A DNA stretch of 13,149 bases from NCBI GenBank assembly GCA_964502465.1, contig CAZCWX010000094.1, positions 1 through 13,149 of the forward strand, given 5' to 3'. The translations under genes and the position numbers were made by a program. Shown piece after piece: positions 1 to 7,391 of this stretch. Every line of letters begins with the position of its first letter. The stretch's first letter is position 1. Below the pieces are notes generated by a model. That model saw only the letters and a list, made by a program, of their open reading frames with translations, did not search any database and had not been told where the DNA came from. The stretch is from CAZCWX01 sp964502465. Its GTDB lineage: Bacteria > Desulfobacterota > Binatia > Bin18.

Positions 1-1472
1 CGGGTGTGGCGTGGGTCGATCAGATCGTGGACTCCAAAGCTCTCGGCCCGGGTGTACGGAGAGCGTTGCGCAGCAAGTCGTTCTTCGATCTCTCGCCGTT
101 TCGCTTCAGGATCAGGCGCGGACTCGATCTCGCGACGATACGCGACGGCAACTCCACCTTCAAGCGGTAGTGCTCCACTCTCCGCCGATGGCCAGGCAAA
201 CACCATCCCCCCAGGACCGAAATGCGCCGCACCAGCCACTCCGTAGACTTTCCGTACAATCACTGAGACCCACGGCACGGTGGATTGCATAATGGCACAG
301 AGCGTTGCGGTGCCATGACGAATCGTTGCTGCTCTCTCGGCTTCGGGTCCAATCATAAAGCCAGGTTCATCGACAAGGCTTACAATCGGTAGATGAAAAG
401 TATCGCAGAGGTCGACCAGACGTGTCACCTTCTGTGCTCCGTCTGCCGTCATGGCCCCGGCGAACCATACGGGATCGTTCGCCAGGATGCCAACCGGTTG
501 GCCATTCAACCGTGCAAGGCCGGTAATCTGTGATGGTCCATACAGCGCAGCAATCTCAAAGAATGATTCTCGATCAACCACGCATTCAATCACACGCCGC
601 ATGTCATAGGCACGACGGCGATTGCGCGGGACGACTGTTATGAGTTCTTGTTCCTGCCGGGTGCGGTCATCCTCACATGGCACTACTGGTGCTGTCTCCC
701 AGACATTGGCGGGCAAATAACTCAGGAACCGGCGGATTTGCGTAAAGACGCCCCCTTCATCATCGGCCACATTGTCCACCACACCGCTACGAAGGTGGAT
801 GTCTGCACCGCCAAGTTCTTCCTTGGTGACAGCACGTCCAAAAGCACGTTCGACCAGGGCAGGACCACCGATCATGACTTGTGCGGTGTTGCGAGTCATC
901 ATTGAAAAGTGTGACGCGACCAGACGAGCAGCAGGCAGCCCTGCTACCGGCCCGAGTGCAGCAGAGACAACCGGGACTATGCCCATCACTTGCATAATGG
1001 ACAGAAAACGCGGCGGTGCATTGACCGCCTCACCCCCACCGCCAGGACTCTTGCTCTCGCCACGCGGCACGCTACCACCACCACCTTCGAGGAAACGGAC
1101 CAACGGCAGACGATAGCGGATTGCGAGATCTTCTATGAAGACGCTCTTCCGTAAGCCTGCAGGTGAAGGCGAACCGCCACGAAGCGTGAAATCTTCCCCG
1201 CCCACTATGCATGGACGACCAGCAATCTTGGCAAAGCCGAGGACATAATTTGCCGGCGTAAATGAACGGAACTCACCGGATTCATCCGTTTCCGAATGAC
1301 CAGCAATCGGACCGTGTTCGCGAAATGAATCTGGATCAACGAGTCCAGCAATGCGTTCCCGAATCGTCAGCCGTCCTTGGGTATGCTGTTTCGCAACCGC
1401 TGCAGGACCGCCCATTGCGCGTGCGAGTTGCTTGCGCTGCTCAATGCCATCAACTTCCTTCTGCCAGGTCAT
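1..1472 (-). CDS. Acyl-CoA carboxylase carboxyltransferase (beta) subunit, 3' end outside window
   Basis: This subunit transfers the carboxyl group from biotin to an acyl-CoA such as propionyl-, acetyl- or methylcrotonyl-CoA, in the cytoplasm. It works with a biotin carboxylase/BCCP subunit that is not in this window. About 490 residues are visible, against roughly 510-530 for the family, so only the extreme C-terminus is missing. The N-terminus (EVDGIEQRKQLARAMGG, then QGRLTIRERI near residues 32-41) is typical and fixes the ATG at 1472, although no good Shine-Dalgarno site precedes it. The N-terminal crotonase-like half has the glycine-rich FLEGGGGSVPRG (128-138) and GPVAGLPAARL (174-184). 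The C-terminal half has DEPGFMIGPEAERAA and VYGVAGAAHFGPGGM. The reading frame is unbroken. Family assignment is secure; the acyl-CoA substrate is not determined. It is transcribed away from the methyltransferase gene at 1798. Confidence 0.93.
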   Translation of the reverse strand, partial: MTWQKEVDGIEQRKQLARAMGGPAAVAKQHTQGRLTIRERIAGLVDPDSFREHGPIAGHSETDESGEFRSFTPANYVLGFAKIAGRPCIVGGEDFTLRGGSPSPAGLRKSVFIEDLAIRYRLPLVRFLEGGGGSVPRGESKSPGGGGEAVNAPPRFLSIMQVMGIVPVVSAALGPVAGLPAARLVASHFSMMTRNTAQVMIGGPALVERAFGRAVTKEELGGADIHLRSGVVDNVADDEGGVFTQIRRFLSYLPANVWETAPVVPCEDDRTRQEQELITVVPRNRRRAYDMRRVIECVVDRESFFEIAALYGPSQITGLARLNGQPVGILANDPVWFAGAMTADGAQKVTRLVDLCDTFHLPIVSLVDEPGFMIGPEAERAATIRHGTATLCAIMQSTVPWVSVIVRKVYGVAGAAHFGPGGMVFAWPSAESGALPLEGGVAVAYRREIESAPDPEAKRREIEERLAAQRSPYTRAESFGVHDLIDPRHT

Positions 1473-1482
1473 AATAGAGAGG

Positions 1483-1788
1483 GTGATATACCGAAGCAGT
1501 CACGAGAGGCAAGGGACTCTCGCAACGTGTGCCTTTCGTGAGGATAGCAGTTTTGATGTGGTGGATCCTCGCGAACCGAGTGATTGGGTGACAGAGTTCG
1601 GTGAAGATGGAGAACGGTATGCGTCTCCACCGCCGCTTAATATACCTGGCTTCTTCGAGGATTTCTTTGATGATAAAAAAGAGACAAGTGTGACATCTTG
1701 GCAGGTCGTCAATCAACGGCTCGCGACTGCGGCTGTGGCAGTCTCCGGTGCGCGGTATTGGAATCAATGGAGTTTCACGACACCCTGA
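1483..1788 (+). CDS. Doubtful hypothetical ORF upstream of the methyltransferase
   Basis: This is an open frame of about 101 codons from a GTG at 1483 to a TGA 9 bases before the methyltransferase start. The product is acidic and aromatic-rich (for example FFEDFFDDKKE and RYWNQWSF). That composition and the operon-like spacing are the only points in its favour. No family was recognised and no well-placed ribosome binding site was found. The frame also runs through the inverted repeat at 1500-1541. Two minus-strand frames are open over much of the same stretch, so chance openness is likely. Confidence 0.22.
   Translation: MIYRSSHERQGTLATCAFREDSSFDVVDPREPSDWVTEFGEDGERYASPPPLNIPGFFEDFFDDKKETSVTSWQVVNQRLATAAVAVSGARYWNQWSFTTP
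1500..1541. promoter_or_regulatory. Inverted repeat in the divergent gap, candidate operator or leader hairpin
   Basis: TCACGAGAGGCA (1500-1511) and TGCCTTTCGTGA (1530-1541) are reverse complements in 11 of 12 positions, separated by 18 bases. The one mismatch would be a G-U pair in the plus-strand RNA. The repeat lies 28-69 bases upstream of the carboxylase start, between two divergently transcribed genes. That fits an operator, or a 5' leader hairpin. No poly-T run follows, so a terminator is unlikely. The repeat is seen directly; its role is inferred. Confidence 0.45.
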
Positions 1789-1797
1789 AATAGTCGT

Positions 1798-2592
1798 ATG
1801 CCCGAGATCCCCAAAACCTCAGAGAAGCGCGTGAACTACGACGAAGTCGCGCCAACGTACGACCAGCGGTATGCCGTTGGTGAGCCTAAGGGCATTGCCG
1901 CTGCGTTGATAGGTCTGATCCGCAGTATGAGGGCTGAACGTGTCCTTGAAGTTGGCTGCGGTACTGGTCACTGGCTAGCCGTGGTGCAACTGTTCGTGCA
2001 TCGACTGTACGGCCTCGATCTTTCTCTTGGGATGTTACAAAAAGCCCAACAACAGCAGAAAGCGTTCTCCGTGATTCGTGGCCATGCGAACCAACTGCCC
2101 TTTGCGACCGGCACTTTCGATATCGTCTTTTGCGTCAATGCACTCCACCATTTCGATGATCCACGCGGGTTTGTGCATGACACGCGACGCCTTCTCAGGC
2201 AGGGTGGCGCACTGACTGTAATCGGCATGAATCCCCACTCCAGTCAAGATCATTGGAGCCTTTATGATTACTTCCCCGGGACCTACGAAAGGGATCTGCA
2301 CCGCTACCCCTCACCTGGAACGATAACCGATTGGCTGACTGCCGCTGGCTTCGACAAGGTCGGGTGGCGGGTGGCGGAACGAATCGTGGAGACCCAAATA
2401 GGACGACAGATCCTGGACCATCCCATTCTCCAGAGGAATGGGACCTCACAACTTGCATTATTAACCGACGAGGAATATGCCACTGGCAGAGCACGAATTG
2501 AGGCGGCTATAGGAAAAGCGGAAACCACTGGAGAGGCATTGGTGTTCTCTGCAGATCTCTCGCTTGCAATGGTTCTTGGTTACGTGAGGTAA
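1798..2592 (+). CDS. Class I SAM-dependent methyltransferase
   Basis: The product is 264 residues and probably cytoplasmic. It transfers a methyl group from S-adenosylmethionine to an unidentified acceptor. It has the Rossmann-type UbiE/methyltransferase-11 layout. YDEVAPTYDQRY (14-25) is the usual lead-in. VLEVGCGTGHW (49-59) is motif I, which binds SAM. LYGLDLS (70-76) carries the acidic residue that contacts the ribose. FDIVFCVNALHHFDD (107-121) covers motif II and the following segment, and LLRQGGAL (132-139) is motif III. The C-terminal part, after about residue 150, carries no recognised substrate signature. The ATG at 1798 lacks an obvious Shine-Dalgarno site, but no better start fits the domain. 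It stands between the divergent carboxylase gene and a spacer of about 400 bases, so context gives little clue to substrate. Confidence 0.88.
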   Translation: MPEIPKTSEKRVNYDEVAPTYDQRYAVGEPKGIAAALIGLIRSMRAERVLEVGCGTGHWLAVVQLFVHRLYGLDLSLGMLQKAQQQQKAFSVIRGHANQLPFATGTFDIVFCVNALHHFDDPRGFVHDTRRLLRQGGALTVIGMNPHSSQDHWSLYDYFPGTYERDLHRYPSPGTITDWLTAAGFDKVGWRVAERIVETQIGRQILDHPILQRNGTSQLALLTDEEYATGRARIEAAIGKAETTGEALVFSADLSLAMVLGYVR

Positions 2593-2995
2593 TCTCCTCA
2601 TACGGTACTGTCAGTGCATGAGCGGGTGGCAGGTGAAAGAGGTCTCCGTAGAAAGTGTTGCCTTTCTGGTGTTCCTGATTGTGGGTGACCCAGGGAGTGA
2701 GGAGTCGCACGACCGCGAGCAACCGACTTGATTAACCCGCTGTGGTGAGTAAATTGTCCTTTCCTGGTTCGGCCCTTCCGTGCTATGCACGAGGTGCTCT
2801 TCTATGCGCTGGTGCTCTATCTCTTTGTGACGAATCAGGTGGATGCAGTATACGTGAACGCCGCGTGGGTCTTCGTATTCCGAAGTGTAACGTGGTAAAG
2901 AACGCCGAGGCTGACCTTGATCAACCCGGTGTTCACATGTTGCATTTTTCTCATTCGCTGTATCTCTTCTCTACGCTTTCAGATTGGCACCTGTC
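2593..2995. other. Spacer of about 400 bases with doubtful short ORFs and an imperfect direct repeat
   Basis: No recognisable gene was found. Two plus-strand ORFs of 37 codons each occur, at 2618-2731 and 2785-2898. The second would encode a hydrophobic peptide beginning MHEVLFYALVLYLFV. Neither has a convincing ribosome binding site. GACTTGATTAACCCGCTGT (2725-2743) recurs imperfectly as GACCTTGATCAACCCGGTGT (2913-2932). A weaker match, GGTCTCCGTA at 2641 against GGTCTTCGTA at 2868, lies upstream of each copy. The segment may be decayed or duplicated DNA. No terminator hairpin was evident after the methyltransferase gene. Confidence 0.4.
2785..2898 (+). CDS. Doubtful 37-residue hydrophobic peptide
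   Basis: The ORF runs from an ATG at 2785 to a TAA. The product is rich in V, L, F and Y, with only a few charged residues, and could span a membrane once. The region just upstream has no Shine-Dalgarno sequence. The ORF sits inside the spacer flanked by the imperfect repeat. It resembles a small membrane protein in composition only, and there is no homology argument. Confidence 0.15.
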   Translation: MHEVLFYALVLYLFVTNQVDAVYVNAAWVFVFRSVTW

Positions 2996-3919
2996 ATGAC
3001 ATGGAGATATGATTGTTCCAACGTTGCTCTTTCTGTCTGGTTCTGGGGATTGATGCTGACTTTGTGCATAGTCGCTCCCGTGGGCTGTCAGGCTGAGGAC
3101 TTCCGGTCGCTTCCTGAGACCCGGACAACGGCAGTTCCCGAATCCACTGAAGACCCGAGAACGGTGCGCAAACGCATATTGTCCATCCGCGACCCTGCAG
3201 AACTGCAGCAATTTCTCATTGCCCACGGTCTGGCAGTCCAACCTCCGGCTGGACCCCTGGGCTTCAGCGATCATAACGGGGAGTTTATTTCACTTGCTGC
3301 CAAAGGCCTTGCTGTAGACCTGTTCTTCTCGAACCTGTTTGGCGACCAACAAGATGAGGCGATTCTGCAAATCCGCTTTCGCAATGCCATTTACTTTGTG
3401 ACGTTCTTCTATCAAAAGAGTGGACGCTGGTACCGCGTGCCCGGTATCATTGCCCTCAATCGAGAAACCGCCAGTAATGCCCCTTGTGACTCTGCCGAAG
3501 CTCCGGGGGGTGGCTATTTCTACTTTTCATTGGTGGAGGCCCGAGCAACGGGGGAACACCTGATCATGGGAAAAACCTATGGCGGTTGGTGTCCGCCCAG
3601 CGGCGTTGAGCGTGGAACAGAAATAACGCTGTCCATCTGGCAGGTCACCCACACTGACGTGCCTCTCTTGTTTCAGGCATCGTTACAAAGTGTGTGGACG
3701 ACCTCACCCCTGCCTATTCCGACACGAGAACCGAAGAGCCAACAGTGTAGCTGGACAGATGCCTCCTCAGACAACGCCTTCCCTAAAAAACTGCAGTGTG
3801 AAGTGGGGGTGTACGCCAGCAGCACGGAGGAGCTTCCTGATGGTTCCCACGTGCCTACCTGGGTGCAAACTCACACAAAATATATGGTTCATGAGCTGGC
3901 CTATAGGTTTCCTGATTGA
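2996..3919 (+). CDS. Exported or lipid-anchored protein of unknown function
   Basis: The product is 307 residues from the ATG at 2996. An in-frame TTG at 2984 would add four residues, but the ATG fits the signal peptide better. A hydrophobic stretch (about residues 8-30) ends in APVGC followed by QAED. This could be a lipoprotein cysteine at residue 31, although proline at -3 is atypical. It could instead be a signal peptidase I site after CQA. The mature part begins with a polar, probably disordered linker, followed by aromatic-rich segments (YFVTFFYQ, GGGYFYFSL) that look like beta strands, and several cysteines. No family was recognised. The gene converges on the muramidase-like gene, with 11 bases between the two stop codons and no clear terminator hairpin. 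Export is reasonably likely; the function is unknown. Confidence 0.75.
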   Translation: MTWRYDCSNVALSVWFWGLMLTLCIVAPVGCQAEDFRSLPETRTTAVPESTEDPRTVRKRILSIRDPAELQQFLIAHGLAVQPPAGPLGFSDHNGEFISLAAKGLAVDLFFSNLFGDQQDEAILQIRFRNAIYFVTFFYQKSGRWYRVPGIIALNRETASNAPCDSAEAPGGGYFYFSLVEARATGEHLIMGKTYGGWCPPSGVERGTEITLSIWQVTHTDVPLLFQASLQSVWTTSPLPIPTREPKSQQCSWTDASSDNAFPKKLQCEVGVYASSTEELPDGSHVPTWVQTHTKYMVHELAYRFPD

Positions 3920-3930
3920 GCAGGAGAAGT

Positions 3931-5466
3931 TCACACGAATGGGTTGGCGAACGACCCCCGCACATCCGAGATTGTGCCGTTATCGAGATAGCGCTTGGTT
4001 ACCCCTGCACGCTTTGCCGCATCCGTCATCGGTGGGACTTTGCCTGCTTGATAGGTTTCCCGGATCTTGAGGTACGCAGCAATCAACCGTCGCTCTTCTG
4101 CCGTTCCCCACTGCTTCGGGTCACCTAGTCCCGTCTGTGACAGGGCCTTTTTCAGGCAACCATTGACATAACCTGGACGGTTGACATGGTTGTCCAGAAT
4201 GAGGGCTACGCCATACTCGGACGTAATCAGGTCGGACACCCGGTGCGCACCAACCTGGTAGCGGTCGGTATTATAGAAGGTTTTCAGCCTCGATAACGCA
4301 TGGTGAACTTCGATCTCTTGGATCTTCTCGGCCTGCCCCGCACACCAAAAGGAGAAGGCCCAGGCTGGCGTGCGCAGTTGTTCCTTTCCCGCTGCCGTAT
4401 CCAGGCGTTTGCCGTTGAGGGAAAAATACCCATCCGTCTCGCTGGTGCCGACAACGTCCAGACCGAATCGGCCGTAATATTTGTCAAACTCTTGCCGGTA
4501 GATTGTCTTGATCTTTTGCAGCAGTGCAGGGAGTTCGCCTTTGCCATCCCCTGTCCCAGCCGTCCACTGAAACATGCCGAACGATAGAAAGGCATTATCC
4601 CAAGTGTTGACAGCGTCTAAATTGCCTTCGTTTTCTGCCACTGACACCATTACCGTGATTGCCGAATCCGTCAAACCCAGAGAGCGCAGAGCATGCTGAT
4701 GGGCGTTGAGAAAGGTCAAGGCTTTCTGGTTGCCATAGGTATAGACACCGCGCTTGAATTTGGTGAACTCTCCCCGCATGGTGCCATCGGAGACCTGGAC
4801 ACGCTGTTTGCCTTCGCTGAAAACCGTCTGGATATTGAGTGCCTCTACAGTTGTTGCTGTGATCCCTTCGACGTTGGCCCAGGCGCTACCATAGAACGGT
4901 TCCAATTGGGCAATAATGAGTCGTGCCAGTGCCAGCGATAGCGTCGTCCCGTCGGATACGATGCCGACCTGTGCAGCAAAAGCCTTCACGGCTTTGACTG
5001 TGGATTTGCCATACCTGCCATCTGCACCGTACTTTGCCCAGTTCAGTTCCGTATCAAAACCTAATTCATGTAAGAGCGTCTGTAAGGTGACCACGGCGAT
5101 AGTCTGGGAAGAGTTACGATAGTATGACTGCTCCACCCGATTTTCTTGCACGTCACTATAGAGTTGCCGCATTTCATCGAGGCTGTTGTAGCGGGTGAGA
5201 AGCTGTGCTGCGAGAGTAGGAGAGACTCTCTCGCCATCGCTAGGAAGCCCATTGCGAGTTGCGAAGGCCTGAACTGCAGCCGCCGTGCCGCTGCCGTAAT
5301 CGCCGTCTGCACCGTACTGACTCCATTTCAGCTCTGCGGCAAAACCTAATTGGTGCAGGAGGGTTTGCAAGGCCTGAATCGCGTCCCGAGCCGACGAGCT
5401 GCGCTTCAAGGTGTGTTCTACGGCTTGTTCGTCGATCAACTGTTTCAGCGTCTCTTGCGGTGTCAT
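3931..5466 (-). CDS. Two-repeat peptidoglycan-binding protein with lysozyme-like C-terminal domain
   Basis: The product is 511 residues. Two tandem peptidoglycan-binding-like repeats lie at about 24-93 and 117-187. Each has the pattern LQTLLHxLGF, then YGADGxYGxxT, then AVxAFA, followed by a Ser-Asp-Gly turn. From about residue 235 a single large domain follows. It contains MVSVAENEGNLDAVNTW (273-289) and AFLSFGMFQW (292-301), the layout of lysozyme/muramidase-fold enzymes, with Glu278 or Glu280 as the probable acid. HVNRPGYV lies near residue 427. There is no N-terminal signal peptide or membrane segment, so export would need another route or cell lysis. The start is supported by GAGAGG six bases upstream. 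It is the last of six colinear genes, 75 bases after the dioxygenase beta gene. A cell-wall lytic role is inferred; the exact glycosidase family is not settled. Confidence 0.75.
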   Translation of the reverse strand: MTPQETLKQLIDEQAVEHTLKRSSSARDAIQALQTLLHQLGFAAELKWSQYGADGDYGSGTAAAVQAFATRNGLPSDGERVSPTLAAQLLTRYNSLDEMRQLYSDVQENRVEQSYYRNSSQTIAVVTLQTLLHELGFDTELNWAKYGADGRYGKSTVKAVKAFAAQVGIVSDGTTLSLALARLIIAQLEPFYGSAWANVEGITATTVEALNIQTVFSEGKQRVQVSDGTMRGEFTKFKRGVYTYGNQKALTFLNAHQHALRSLGLTDSAITVMVSVAENEGNLDAVNTWDNAFLSFGMFQWTAGTGDGKGELPALLQKIKTIYRQEFDKYYGRFGLDVVGTSETDGYFSLNGKRLDTAAGKEQLRTPAWAFSFWCAGQAEKIQEIEVHHALSRLKTFYNTDRYQVGAHRVSDLITSEYGVALILDNHVNRPGYVNGCLKKALSQTGLGDPKQWGTAEERRLIAAYLKIRETYQAGKVPPMTDAAKRAGVTKRYLDNGTISDVRGSFANPFV

Positions 5467-5541
5467 AGCCAGCCTCTCCCGGTGCCATGAGGTCTACGGT
5501 TGACTGTTCTCCTTGTTCCTCAGGTATTCTCTACATTCCTA

Positions 5542-6033
5542 TCAGATGAGAATCGTCAGATTGGGGATAGGTTCCTCGGCGTTGACCAGGAGGACTTGCT
5601 TCCAAAACATTTTCAATTCCCCATTCACCCAACGCAGCTTATGGATTGTCCGGCCTCCCCACAGATGAAGTTCGTGGCGTGCCTGCACGGAGAGTTCAAG
5701 TAAGAGAAAGTTCGAGCCGACGATAAACTCTCCTGTCTCAGTTTTTTCCACTTCAATATTGGCTATCATCCTGCGCATCGGAGACGCCGGGACTTGGCTG
5801 TAGCGGTACCCACTCTTCAGCATTTTAATGCGAGTCGCGATGCGGGCGCGGTTGTCGTAGAGGTGCGAAATTTGCCGCGTTGGATCTACCTCGCTGCGTG
5901 TGGTCGCCGGCACCCAATAGATGGCGTCATCCTCCCACAGCGCCTCCCAGGCGTCGTACTGCGACTCATCGGCGAGGCGTGCTTCTTTGTACAAGAAAGC
6001 TGTCACTGCTTGGTAATCGGCATCTGAAACCAT
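5542..6033 (-). CDS. Aromatic-ring-hydroxylating dioxygenase beta subunit
   Basis: The product is 163 residues, the usual size for the small subunit of Rieske non-heme iron oxygenases. This subunit has an NTF2/SnoaL-like cone fold and supports the catalytic alpha subunit in an alpha3beta3 hexamer. Typical features are an N-terminal helix with FLYKEARLADESQYDAWEAL (13-32), then DAIYWVPA, the arginine-rich NRARIATRI, and SPMRRMIANIEVE. The C-terminal strands LHLWGGRTIHKLRW are also typical. The ATG at 6033 has AGGGGA about five bases upstream. It follows the alpha gene by 31 bases, the expected operon pairing. No ferredoxin or reductase gene is present nearby, so electron transfer partners must lie elsewhere. 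Confidence 0.92.
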   Translation of the reverse strand: MVSDADYQAVTAFLYKEARLADESQYDAWEALWEDDAIYWVPATTRSEVDPTRQISHLYDNRARIATRIKMLKSGYRYSQVPASPMRRMIANIEVEKTETGEFIVGSNFLLLELSVQARHELHLWGGRTIHKLRWVNGELKMFWKQVLLVNAEEPIPNLTILI

Positions 6034-6064
6034 GCGTTTCCCCTGTTGTGTAGAGGAGCGGTTC

Positions 6065-7324
6065 TTACTGGGACATCACTTTCTTGTATTGCCGCCAGAA
6101 CCCTCGATTCGTTGTCTCATCGGTCAGATGAGCGATTTTTCTTCCCTCGCTATCGACCTCCTCTCGTTGCAAGCCACGGCTGAGATCAAGCCATTCCACA
6201 CTCCGTGCCTCCAGTCCCAACTGATTTCTTCCTGCAATGGTGGCATCCTCTGGAACAAGGAAAGACGCTGGACCAAGTGCCCCCTCACTTTGGCGGAGAA
6301 TCCGCGTGTTCAGTTCTGACACTCCCTGCAAAAACATCGGAGTGTGCCACTGCACAGATTCATCCACACTCACCGGCTGGAAGATGACAATATTCATCTC
6401 TGCGAGGAACAGGTTTGGGAAAATGATGGCGTGCGGTGGGCCCTCAAAGAGGCGCTGGCGCGCGCCGTCTTTGCCGTACTGCTCTTCCATCGCCACCTTG
6501 TAGCGCGCAATTTTCTCTCCTGGATCTCCTCCAAACCAGTCGAACGGCTGGCGGTATCCTGGGGCCCACTCGATTTCCGTGTGCCCGTTGCCCCAATCAC
6601 GGAGAATCGCTTTGATATGCTTTTCGTCGCCGGTGAATTGCTGATATTGTGAGCCAATCACTTTCAGAAAGGCTGCATGGGTAAATCCGAGGTGGTAGCC
6701 ATCGGTGTCGTTCTCCGGTAGCATTTTCCAGTTCGCTCGATACCGATGTTTCAGCCATCCCGCGCTTAACTCGATTTTTCCGACCGGCGACAACTCGCAC
6801 GCCCGGTCAATCAGCGCTTTGGCTGATCCCAGATGTTCATCGAGTGACATCCCTTCTGCTGTCAAACTGGCAAACACAAATCCTCGATAACTGGCGCAAC
6901 GCGGTACCTGGGAAAGGCCATAGTTTTTCTTGGTAAACGTCTGGGGGTATCCTCCAGGATATGGGACGCCTTGCAGGGCACCGTTCAGGTCGTACGTCCA
7001 GCCATGATATGGACAGACAAAAACTCTCGTATTCCCGTGCTCTACTGGACAGAGTAAAGAGCCACGATGGGTGCAGCGGTTCAGCATCACGGCGACCTGC
7101 TGATCTTTGCCGCGGACCATGATGACGGGTTGGCGGCCAATCTGCCTGGTCACAAAATCCCCTGGATGAGGGATCTCGCTCTCGTGTCCGACAAACACCC
7201 AGGTGCGATGAAAGATCTTCTCCATTTCCTCTTCAAAGACCTGTGGGTCCGTATAAAGAGATACATGGACCCGGTCCTCTCTAATCAACGAGTCGTAGGT
7301 TGGTGTTGTCATTTCCTGAAGCAT
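6065..7324 (-). CDS. Rieske aromatic-ring-hydroxylating dioxygenase alpha subunit
   Basis: This is the catalytic subunit, which inserts oxygen into an aromatic or other cyclic substrate using electrons from a reductase/ferredoxin. The 419-residue length is typical. The Rieske [2Fe-2S] ligands are C84, H86, C104 and H107 (CTHRG and CPYHGWTYD). The mononuclear iron site appears as PENDTDGYHLGFTH (203-216), giving H211 and H216, with D360 in PEDATIAG as the likely third ligand. D208 is the probable bridging aspartate between neighbouring subunits. The start was chosen at the ATG at 7324 because AGAGAGG lies six bases upstream. An in-frame GTG at 7366, inside a CA-rich tract, would add 14 unsupported residues. 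It forms an operon with the beta gene downstream. The substrate is not deducible. Confidence 0.93.
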   Translation of the reverse strand: MLQEMTTPTYDSLIREDRVHVSLYTDPQVFEEEMEKIFHRTWVFVGHESEIPHPGDFVTRQIGRQPVIMVRGKDQQVAVMLNRCTHRGSLLCPVEHGNTRVFVCPYHGWTYDLNGALQGVPYPGGYPQTFTKKNYGLSQVPRCASYRGFVFASLTAEGMSLDEHLGSAKALIDRACELSPVGKIELSAGWLKHRYRANWKMLPENDTDGYHLGFTHAAFLKVIGSQYQQFTGDEKHIKAILRDWGNGHTEIEWAPGYRQPFDWFGGDPGEKIARYKVAMEEQYGKDGARQRLFEGPPHAIIFPNLFLAEMNIVIFQPVSVDESVQWHTPMFLQGVSELNTRILRQSEGALGPASFLVPEDATIAGRNQLGLEARSVEWLDLSRGLQREEVDSEGRKIAHLTDETTNRGFWRQYKKVMSQ

Positions 7325-7330
7325 GGCATT

Positions 7331-7337
7331 CCTCTCT
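7331..7337 (-). promoter_or_regulatory. Ribosome binding site that sets the dioxygenase alpha start
   Basis: On the minus strand this reads AGAGAGG, six bases before the ATG at 7324. It favours this ATG over the in-frame GTG at 7366 and the ATG at 7348, which lack such a site. Confidence 0.6.
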
Positions 7338-7391
7338 TTGGGTTGCATGGTCCACACAACACACACACACTTCCCTGCTCCTTACTGGTTT

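Noticed and set aside
1450..1767. Minus-strand ORF of 105 codons upstream of the carboxylase
   Set aside because: It runs into the carboxylase coding region in another frame, has no recognisable motif, and competes with other open frames in the same gap.
2507..2722. Minus-strand ORF of 71 codons over the methyltransferase 3' end and spacer
   Set aside because: A third of it is antisense to a secure gene, and the remainder matched nothing recognisable.
7325..7366. Longer N-terminus for the Rieske alpha subunit from a GTG at 7366
   Set aside because: The GTG lies in a CA-repeat tract without a ribosome binding site, and the added residues do not resemble the family; the ATG at 7324 has AGAGAGG at good spacing.
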